A stretch of DNA of 8,385 nucleotides, from contig JAEZBT010000347.1 in assembly GCA_023426865.1 (NCBI GenBank), positions 1 to 8,385 on the forward strand, in the 5' to 3' direction. The notes below the pieces were generated by a model. It did no database searches. It saw only the letters and a list, made by a program, of their open reading frames with translations, and was not told the origin of the DNA. Source of the stretch: Actinomycetes bacterium. GTDB taxonomy: Bacteria; Actinomycetota; Actinomycetes; Actinomycetales; Cellulomonadaceae. The position numbers and the translations under genes were made by a program. This document shows positions 1 to 4,613 of this stretch, in pieces. Numbering within the stretch: the first letter of the stretch is position 1; the number at the start of each line of letters is the position of its first letter.

Positions 1-615
1 GAGCTGGTCGGCGCCCAGCCGCAGCGCGAGCGCGCTCGCGCCCGCGAAGAACAGGGAGGCGACGGTGAGCACGACGCCGTCCCGGATCGCGCCCTCCGGC
101 GTGATGCGCGAGAGCAGGAACCCGAGCCCGGCTCCCACGACCGCCGAGACGCCGCCGAGCGTCGGCGTGATCGCGTTCGCCATGAGCAGCTGCGGGCGCG
201 GGACGACGTGCGGCAGGCCCGCGGACAGCGCGGCCAGGAGGAACCGATTCACCCCGAGGGTGACCAGCGCGAGCGCGTAGACCCACGGCCCGACGCCGAC
301 GGTCGCCATGAGCACGGCCAGCACCAGCGCGAGCGGCACGCGCACCGCGTTCCCCAGGAGCAGCACCTGCCGGCGCCGCCACCTGTCCAGCAGCGGGCCG
401 GCGAAGGGCGCCACCGCGGTGAACGGCAGCAGCAGGACGGCGAACGCGACGGCGACGTCGCCGGCCGTCGCCATCCGCTCCGGCTGGAAGAAGAAGAGCG
501 TGGCGAGCCCGGCCTGGAACATGCCGTCGCCGCACTGCGACACGAGCCGCACCGCGAAGAGCTTGCGGAAGTCGCGGTGGACGGCGACGGTCCGCAGGTC
601 CGACAGGACGCTCAC
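1..615 (-). CDS. MFS transporter, N-terminal part (runs off left edge)
   Basis: This is an integral membrane transporter of the major facilitator superfamily; the substrate cannot be told from the sequence. The 205 visible residues hold about six hydrophobic segments (roughly residues 21-45, 54-75, 85-105, 111-135, 152-170 and 181-200), which is one half of a 12-helix MFS protein. The loop after the second helix reads GPLLDRWRRRQVL (73-85), a form of the MFS motif A (G-x-x-x-D-R-x-x-R-R). The N-terminus (SDLRTVAVHRDFRKLFAVRLVSQCGDG) is typical of actinobacterial drug-efflux-like MFS proteins. The start is GTG at 615-613 with an AGGGG ribosome site about 8 bases upstream; no in-frame start lies close upstream. 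The C-terminal half is outside the window. The gene is divergent from the five-gene unit that begins at 798. The family is secure, the substrate unknown. Confidence 0.9.
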   Translation of the reverse strand, partial: MSVLSDLRTVAVHRDFRKLFAVRLVSQCGDGMFQAGLATLFFFQPERMATAGDVAVAFAVLLLPFTAVAPFAGPLLDRWRRRQVLLLGNAVRVPLALVLAVLMATVGVGPWVYALALVTLGVNRFLLAALSAGLPHVVPRPQLLMANAITPTLGGVSAVVGAGLGFLLSRITPEGAIRDGVVLTVASLFFAGASALALRLGADQL

Positions 616-656
616 GGGGTCGCCCCTGCCAACCCTGCCCGGCCGTCCACGGTCAC

Positions 657-674
657 CCGCGCAGGCTAGCGCGG
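657..674 (-). promoter_or_regulatory. Inverted repeat over a possible -10 of the MFS gene
   Basis: CCGCGC (657-662) and GCGCGG (669-674) form a perfect 6-bp inverted repeat around the six bases AGGCTA. Read on the minus strand those six bases are TAGCCT, which fits the actinobacterial -10 pattern TAnnnT and would start a transcript about 40 bases before the MFS GTG. A GTGACG at 694-689 (minus strand) resembles a -35 but its spacing of about 20 bases is long. A repressor site over the promoter is possible; the arms are short and GC-only, so chance is a real alternative. Confidence 0.25.
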
Positions 675-696
675 CCCCGGGTGCTCGCCGTCACGT

Positions 697-739
697 ACGA
701 CGCGGTCGTCGGATCTCACCCGCCTGCCGTACCACGGCA
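697..739. promoter_or_regulatory. Two further inverted repeats in the divergent intergenic region
   Basis: ACGAC-gcg-GTCGT (697-709) and TGCCG-tacca-CGGCA (725-739) are perfect 5-bp inverted repeats. They lie between the divergent MFS gene and the plus-strand operon and could be binding sites for a local regulator. No regulator gene is visible in the window. Short arms in GC-rich DNA arise by chance fairly often, so support is weak. Confidence 0.2.
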
Positions 740-759
740 CCCGGAGGTCGTCGGCGAAG

Positions 760-783
760 GACGCCCCCGTACGAGCGGGCGTC
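760..783. promoter_or_regulatory. Candidate operator: 7-bp inverted repeat at the -35 region
   Basis: GACGCCC (760-766) and GGGCGTC (777-783) are perfect complements separated by 10 bases. The repeat ends two bases before the -10-like hexamer at 786-791, so it covers the -35 and spacer. If transcription starts at 798 this repeat is not transcribed, which favours a protein-binding site over an RNA hairpin. No clear TTGACA-like -35 lies here, which would fit a promoter needing an activator, or one blocked by a repressor. Confidence 0.35.
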
Positions 784-785
784 AC

Positions 786-798
786 TACAGTGGCCAGG
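786..798 (+). promoter_or_regulatory. Probable leaderless promoter of the five-gene operon
   Basis: TACAGT (786-791) fits the actinobacterial -10 pattern TAnnnT. Six bases later GTG begins at 798, exactly where transcription would be expected to start. No Shine-Dalgarno sequence lies before this GTG, consistent with a leaderless mRNA. No good -35 is seen at 16-18 bases upstream. Confidence 0.5.
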
Positions 799-1343
799 TG
801 CCCGACCCCGACGAGCGCCTCGCGGCGGCGCCGCTGCTGGCGCACCTGCACGAGCGTCATCCGGACGTCGACATCGTCGTCCTGCCCCCGGAGCCGGAAC
901 CCGAGCTGCGACCGACGCCGGTGAGTGATGCCGCGCTGGACAGCGAGAGCCGGGAGGTCCGGGCCGCCCTCGGTGCCCTCCTGAACGCAGCGGGCGCCGG
1001 TGCGGAGGGCGTGGATCCCACGTACCGATGGCACGCGGCGACGACGAGCGGACGTGTGGTCGCGGTCGGTCAGGCCCGGATGCCGGTCGCCCCCGACACC
1101 TACGCCGACCCGGCGACGTCGCTCGCCGAGGACGTGGCGCGTGCGGCCGAGGCCGCGGGCTGGGTCGGCCGATGGCGGACCCAGGGGTCCACCCTGGTGC
1201 TCGACCTCGAGCGCGAAGGCCGCTCGGCTCGCGTCGTCAGGCTGGACCCCGCCGTCCTGGTGAGCGTCACGGGACGCGAGCTGCCGGTGTCCGACACGAC
1301 TCTGCGCAGTCTGGTCGGGACGGATGTGGTGCTCGGTGAGTGA
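798..1343 (+). CDS. Uncharacterised protein, first gene of WXG100/DUF1023/lipoprotein operon
   Basis: I do not recognise this 181-residue protein. It has no signal peptide, lipobox or membrane segment, so it is probably cytoplasmic. Residues 7-22 and 48-66 look helical, separated by a stretch rich in proline and glutamate (VVLPPEPEPELRP, 27-39). The C-terminal half alternates: a strand near 85-94 (GRVVAVGQAR), a helix 107-121 (TSLAEDVARAAEAAG), then strands 131-139, 143-149 and 152-159. The same strand-helix-strand order appears in the two lipoproteins downstream, so a common fold is possible. The start GTG at 798 is chosen because it follows a TACAGT hexamer by six bases; the frame stays open back to GTG 681, but that stretch spans the promoter and inverted repeats. 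Its stop overlaps the next gene by eight bases, so it is co-translated with it. A chaperone or accessory role for the secreted pair is a guess from position only. Confidence 0.75.
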   Translation: MPDPDERLAAAPLLAHLHERHPDVDIVVLPPEPEPELRPTPVSDAALDSESREVRAALGALLNAAGAGAEGVDPTYRWHAATTSGRVVAVGQARMPVAPDTYADPATSLAEDVARAAEAAGWVGRWRTQGSTLVLDLEREGRSARVVRLDPAVLVSVTGRELPVSDTTLRSLVGTDVVLGE

Positions 1344-1638
1344 CGAGTTCACGGTCATCCCGCCGACGCTGTTCGACTCGGCCAACGACTGGAACGACCA
1401 GGCCGCGCGCCTCGCCACGGCCCGGGCCCGCCTGGTCGACTCCTCGACCGCGGGGTTCCCCGACGCCGTCCGCGCGCGCGTCGGGACATGGACCTCCGGC
1501 TGGGGGACGGAGGTGGGTGCGCTCGCCGACCGCTCGCGCGGGGTGGCCGATCAGTTGAACGCGGCGTACCAGGCGTACCTGGGCTGCGACCTCGACGCCC
1601 AGGACCAGTTCCAGACCTGGCTGCGGGACGCACCGTGA
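1336..1638 (+). CDS. WXG100-like small helical protein, probable T7SS partner
   Basis: This 100-residue, almost wholly helical protein is of the WXG100/ESX type: a first helix (residues 10-34), a break with Trp and Gly (TWTSGWG, 51-57), then a second long helix (58-82). Size and helix-turn-helix layout match ESX substrates, which are exported as helical pairs by type VII secretion. After the second helix is Y81-L-G-C-D85, matching the YxxxD/E signal that T7SS substrates carry at this place. There is no Sec signal peptide. The GTG at 1336 is preferred to the in-frame ATG at 1324 because VSDEFTV... is a natural N-terminus and the short overlap with the upstream stop suits coupling; the ribosome site is weak for both. 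The stop overlaps the hydrolase start as GTGA. I infer it pairs with the WXG-like domain of that hydrolase. The fold is likely; the export is inferred. Confidence 0.8.
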   Translation: MSDEFTVIPPTLFDSANDWNDQAARLATARARLVDSSTAGFPDAVRARVGTWTSGWGTEVGALADRSRGVADQLNAAYQAYLGCDLDAQDQFQTWLRDAP

Positions 1639-3425
1639 GCACCGTGAACCTCGCCCTGCCGCCGCGGGCCCGGGCCGTGCCTCCAGTGGACGGCGACCCG
1701 GCCGCCGTCGCGGCGTTCGCCCAGGACCTGCTCGCGACCGCCGTCAACCTCGACGACTTCGACACGTTCACCCACGACACGGCAACCCTCGACGGATGGA
1801 CGGGTACGGCCTCGAGGGCGTACGGGGCGCGGGCCCGGAGCACCGGGGCCGACGCGCACGCCATGTCCATCGCCGTCCGCCAAGTCGCCCGGGCGGCCGA
1901 CGTGCTCGCCGACGAGCTCGCCAGGCTCCGGGGTCTCCGGGAGGACCTGACGGAGCGCAGGATCGCCTACCACGCGAGCCGGGCCGACCTCGAGCACGAT
2001 TGTGCGGCGGCACGACTGAGTGACGACCCGCCGATCGCGGAGCTGACGGACCGGGTGCGGTGGCTGTTCACGTCCTACGGCAGCCTGAACCACGCCATTG
2101 ACGGTCTCGAGCGGGACGTCGTGGCGGCCGAGCAGGCGATGCTCGACGCGCTCACCGCCTACGACTCGCTCGCAAAGGCGCGGGCGGCCACCAGCGGTCA
2201 CATCGACATCGCCGACGACGCCCTCCGGCGACCGGGCTCGCCGACGTCGGGCGCGACCCCGCAGGCCGTCGCGGACTGGTGGGCCTCCCTGTCCGACGAT
2301 GAGCGATTCGCGGTCCTCGCCGCCCACCCGGAGGTCATCGGGAACGCCGACGGGATCCCGGCAGCGGTGCGCGACGAGGCGAACCGGGCGATGCTCACGA
2401 CGGATCTCGAGTCGCTGGAGCTGCGTGAGGGACGAGGCGAGCTCCTGCACGAGGACGCCGAGGCGCTGAACAACGCCCGCGCCGCGAAGGCGGCCCTGGA
2501 CGACGGTGCTGCGAGGCCCGACCCGATCACTGGGGAACCCCTCGTGCCGCTGCTGCACCTGTACGACTCGCGCGCCTTCGGCGGCGACGGAAAGGTCGCG
2601 ATCTCCCTCGGCGACCCGGACACCGCCGACCACGTGTCGATCCTCGTGCCCGGCCTGTGGAGCTGCGGTACCGAGGCGGAGCAGTACGGCGCGAAGGCCT
2701 ACAACGTCTACGAGTCCGCGCGCCTGTCGGACCCGGACTCGAGCGTCGCCTCGATCATGTGGATCGGCTACGACGCGCCGAGCAACGTCGTCGGGGACGC
2801 CATCGGCGTGGTGGGCGAGGGGGCGGCCACGGACGGCGGCGAGCTCCTGTCCCGGTACGTCGACGGCCTGCGGGCCAGCGACACCGGCGCCCAGGCGCAC
2901 CTGACGGTGGTCGGTCACAGCTACGGGTCGACGACCACTGCCCATGCCGCTTCTGACGCCGGGCTCGCGGCCGACGACATCGTGCTCGTCGGCAGCCCTG
3001 GCGCGGGCGGCGGGGTGGACCACGCGTCCGACCTCGGCGTGGCGGCCGATCACGTGTGGGCGGGCAACAACAGCAGGGACCCGGTGGCGGCGCTCGCGGA
3101 CAACGGCTGGGTCGGCGGCGGCACCGTCTTCGGGGCGGGCCTGGGCAACGACGTCGCCGAGGACGACTTCGGGGCGAACCGGTTCCAGGCCGAGTCGACG
3201 TCGAGGAACGACCACTTCCGGAACTTCGACGACCACGTCAAGTACTTCGACCCGGGTAGCGAGTCGCTGTTCAACATCGGGCAGATCGTCGTCGGGGACT
3301 ATGACGAGGTGGTTGCTGCCGAGCACACGTACGACCCGATCTGGAGCTCACCGATCGATCCGGAGGCGAGTCGGACGCCGACCGACTATCCCGACAGAAG
3401 ACCGGATCGGAGTACAGGGCCGTGA
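1635..3425 (+). CDS. DUF1023 alpha/beta hydrolase with N-terminal WXG-like domain
   Basis: This 596-residue protein has two parts. Residues about 20-190 are helical and coiled-coil-like, and include W55-T-G57 inside DGWTGTASRAY, the turn motif of WXG100/LXG domains. Residues about 205-560 match the DUF1023 (Abhydrolase_8) family: a DWWASLSDDER segment (214-224), the signature HPEVIGNADGIPAAVRDEANR (231-251), then the alpha/beta hydrolase core. The nucleophile elbow is G427-H-S429-Y-G431; the acid is probably D482 (NSRDPVA) and the base H534 (FDDHVKYF), so a full Ser-Asp-His triad is present. The tail (570-596) is rich in proline and charge. There is no Sec signal or membrane helix. The substrate is unknown; an ester or lipid is the usual guess for this fold. 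The start is GTG 1635, overlapping the previous stop by four bases; GTG 1644 is also possible. Its place between a WXG100-like partner and two lipoproteins suggests a secreted enzyme, which is inference. Confidence 0.9.
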   Translation: MSTVNLALPPRARAVPPVDGDPAAVAAFAQDLLATAVNLDDFDTFTHDTATLDGWTGTASRAYGARARSTGADAHAMSIAVRQVARAADVLADELARLRGLREDLTERRIAYHASRADLEHDCAAARLSDDPPIAELTDRVRWLFTSYGSLNHAIDGLERDVVAAEQAMLDALTAYDSLAKARAATSGHIDIADDALRRPGSPTSGATPQAVADWWASLSDDERFAVLAAHPEVIGNADGIPAAVRDEANRAMLTTDLESLELREGRGELLHEDAEALNNARAAKAALDDGAARPDPITGEPLVPLLHLYDSRAFGGDGKVAISLGDPDTADHVSILVPGLWSCGTEAEQYGAKAYNVYESARLSDPDSSVASIMWIGYDAPSNVVGDAIGVVGEGAATDGGELLSRYVDGLRASDTGAQAHLTVVGHSYGSTTTAHAASDAGLAADDIVLVGSPGAGGGVDHASDLGVAADHVWAGNNSRDPVAALADNGWVGGGTVFGAGLGNDVAEDDFGANRFQAESTSRNDHFRNFDDHVKYFDPGSESLFNIGQIVVGDYDEVVAAEHTYDPIWSSPIDPEASRTPTDYPDRRPDRSTGP

Positions 3426-3970
3426 CGTCACGACGACGATGGCGGGCAGGATTCCTCGCGATGGCGCTCGTCACGCTGGTCCTCGGCTGCTCCCGCTATG
3501 CCCCTGCGGACACCGTTGAGGATGTAGCTGCGTCCCGTGAGCAGGTCAGGGCTGCGGCAGCTGAGGATCTGGTTGCGCTGGCCGACGCCTTGGGCGGCAC
3601 GATCGTCGCGGCGCGCGGCCGGTACAACAGCGGCGGCGACGGCATGGTCAACCGTCAGCAGTACCAAGCAGGCGTCGACATCGACGGCCCCACGACCACC
3701 ACCGACCAGGTCGTCGCGGCGCTCGAGGCCCTCCAGTACGACGTCGCCCAGGAACCCGACTCCGACGACTCGAGTCTCCCGGTGGTGGGCGAGCGCGACG
3801 GCCTGAGGTTGGGCGTGTACGCAGGGGAGCCGCCGATCAGGGCATCGATCAGCGGCCCGTACCTCACCATCCCGATGGAGGACGGCCCGCCGCCTCCGGC
3901 GGAGGAGAGCCTGGACCTGCCGGGCTTCGGCACTCTGCCGCTCCGCCTGCCGTTCGAGGCCGAAGGCTGA
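3422..3970 (+). CDS. Lipoprotein A of tandem pair, possible immunity protein
   Basis: This 182-residue protein has an arginine-rich N-terminus (MTSRRRW), a hydrophobic stretch (10-22) and a lipobox ending LVLGC, so Cys23 should be lipidated and the rest anchored outside the membrane. Residues 38-81 are almost identical to the next gene's product (SREQVRAAAAEDLVALADALGG onward, including SGGDGMVNRQ). The middle (82-148) shares only scattered residues such as VVGERDGLRLG; a shared end follows (IPMEDGPPPPAEESLDLPGFGTLPL, 150-174), proline-rich and acidic. I recognise no named family. Start GTG 3422 overlaps the hydrolase stop as GTGA, with GGAG at 3409-3412. The lipoprotein location, duplication and position behind the hydrolase suggest an immunity protein guarding against it, as tandem lipoproteins do for the staphylococcal T7SS lipase TslA. 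A plain surface accessory protein is the alternative. Confidence 0.88.
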   Translation: MTSRRRWRAGFLAMALVTLVLGCSRYAPADTVEDVAASREQVRAAAAEDLVALADALGGTIVAARGRYNSGGDGMVNRQQYQAGVDIDGPTTTTDQVVAALEALQYDVAQEPDSDDSSLPVVGERDGLRLGVYAGEPPIRASISGPYLTIPMEDGPPPPAEESLDLPGFGTLPLRLPFEAEG

Positions 3971-4230
3971 GTCTTCGTGGACAAAGGCGGGAGAGTGACG
4001 ACGCGACGTTGGTGGGTGGCGCCGGCAGCGGTTGCGGTGATCGCATCGCTGGCGGGGTGCTCGAGGTTCGCGCCGCCGGACTCGGCGGAGGACATGGCGC
4101 GATCGCGTGAGCAGGTTCGGGCTGCTGCGGCCGAGGACCTGGTTGCGTTGGCCGATGCGCTGGGCGGCACGATTGTCGCGGCGCGCGGCGAGTACTCCAG
4201 TGGTGGCGATGGCATGGTCAACCGTCAGCG
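3541..4230 (+). repeat. Tandem gene duplication: conserved block in two lipoprotein genes
   Basis: Bases 3541-3660 and 4111-4230 align without gaps at an offset of 570. Counted by hand they differ at 19 of 120 positions (about 84% identity), mostly at third codon positions; across the 44 residues encoded in and just around the block only three differ. The following 200 or so bases are far less similar. This marks a tandem duplication in which one part has been held constant by selection or gene conversion. Confidence 0.85.
3983..3993 (+). promoter_or_regulatory. Ribosome binding site deciding the start of lipoprotein B
   Basis: AAAGG at 3983-3987 and GGGAG at 3989-3993 lie just before GTG 3995. 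AAAGG has seven bases to the GTG, a good distance. The alternative in-frame GTG at 3977 lies upstream of this site and has none of its own. Confidence 0.55.
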
Positions 4231-4522
4231 GTACTCGGTGAATGTCTCGGTCGAGGGGCCTGTGATCACCGATGAGCAGTTGATCGAGGCCATCGAGGCG
4301 CTGGGGTACGAGATCGTCCAGACGCCTGATCCGGACGCAAGAGTGAACCTCGGCGTGATCGGCGAACGCGACGGGTTGCGGGTGGGCGCCACAAGCGGGG
4401 ATTCGCGGTATGTGCTCGGGGTCGACGGTCCCTGGCTGACGCTCCCGATGGAGGACGGGCCACCGCCTCCGGAGGAGGAGAGCGTGGACCTGCCCGGCTA
4501 CGGCACCTTGCCGCTGCACTGA
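3995..4522 (+). CDS. Lipoprotein B of tandem pair, paralogue of lipoprotein A
   Basis: The 175-residue product begins VTTRRWW, has a hydrophobic stretch (8-20) and a lipobox SLAGC with Cys22 as the lipidation site. Residues 37-80 differ from lipoprotein A at only three positions (Glu/Arg, Ser/Asn and Arg/Gln). The middle is diverged: VNVSVEGPVITDEQLIEAIEAL then a variable linker, GVIGERDGLRVG, and LGVDGPWLTLPMEDGPPPP. It ends at TLPLH, lacking the extra seven residues of lipoprotein A. GTG 3995 is chosen over GTG 3977 because of the ribosome site just before it and because MTTRRWW then parallels MTSRRRW of the paralogue. The gene sits 24 bases after lipoprotein A and closes the operon. Third codon positions carry more A and T (about 10 of 51 codons in its first third) than in the ATPase gene downstream. 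Role as for lipoprotein A: immunity is a hypothesis. Confidence 0.88.
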   Translation: MTTRRWWVAPAAVAVIASLAGCSRFAPPDSAEDMARSREQVRAAAAEDLVALADALGGTIVAARGEYSSGGDGMVNRQRYSVNVSVEGPVITDEQLIEAIEALGYEIVQTPDPDARVNLGVIGERDGLRVGATSGDSRYVLGVDGPWLTLPMEDGPPPPEEESVDLPGYGTLPLH

Positions 4523-4539
4523 AGGTTCGGCCTGGAGAT

Positions 4540-4580
4540 GGTGGAGGCGAGGTGATCGCGCCCGCGCGACGCCCGCCACC
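4540..4580 (+). terminator. Hairpin after the lipoprotein operon, candidate terminator
   Basis: GGTGG (4540-4544) pairs with CCACC (4576-4580), GGCG (4546-4549) with CGCC (4570-4573), and TCGCG (4556-4560) with CGCGA (4565-4569) around a CCCG loop, giving 14 base pairs with a six-base bulge on one side and small internal loops. It begins 18 bases after the lipoprotein B stop and before the ATPase start. It has no T-run, as is common for actinobacterial terminators. Confidence 0.45.
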
Positions 4581-4600
4581 CGCCCGCAGGTGCGCGAGGC

Positions 4601-4613
4601 CAAGATGGAGTCG
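4601..4613 (+). promoter_or_regulatory. Possible leaderless promoter of the ATPase gene
   Basis: CAAGAT (4601-4606) keeps the A2 and T6 of the TAnnnT -10 pattern and is followed by exactly six bases and then GTG 4613. The overlapping GGAG (4607-4610) could instead be a Shine-Dalgarno site, but its two-base spacing is short. No -35 is evident. Confidence 0.3.

Noticed and set aside
681..797. N-terminal extension of the first operon gene from GTG 681
   Set aside because: The extra 39 residues lack a ribosome site at 681 and would cover the promoter-like TACAGT and several inverted repeats; GTG 798 fits a leaderless start.
65..928. Plus-strand open frames across the MFS gene and the intergenic region
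   Set aside because: They run antisense to a transporter with clear membrane helices and motif A, and their products are rich in Arg, Ser and Pro without structure.
1488..1634. Longer hydrolase start inside the WXG100-like gene
   Set aside because: It would overlap the upstream gene by about 150 bases and add an arginine/glycine-rich stretch unlike the helical domain; GTG 1635 gives the common GTGA coupling.
1551..3326. Open frame of about 590 codons on the minus strand
   Set aside because: It is antisense to the DUF1023 hydrolase, whose family motifs and triad are clear; the minus-strand product is low-complexity and matches nothing.
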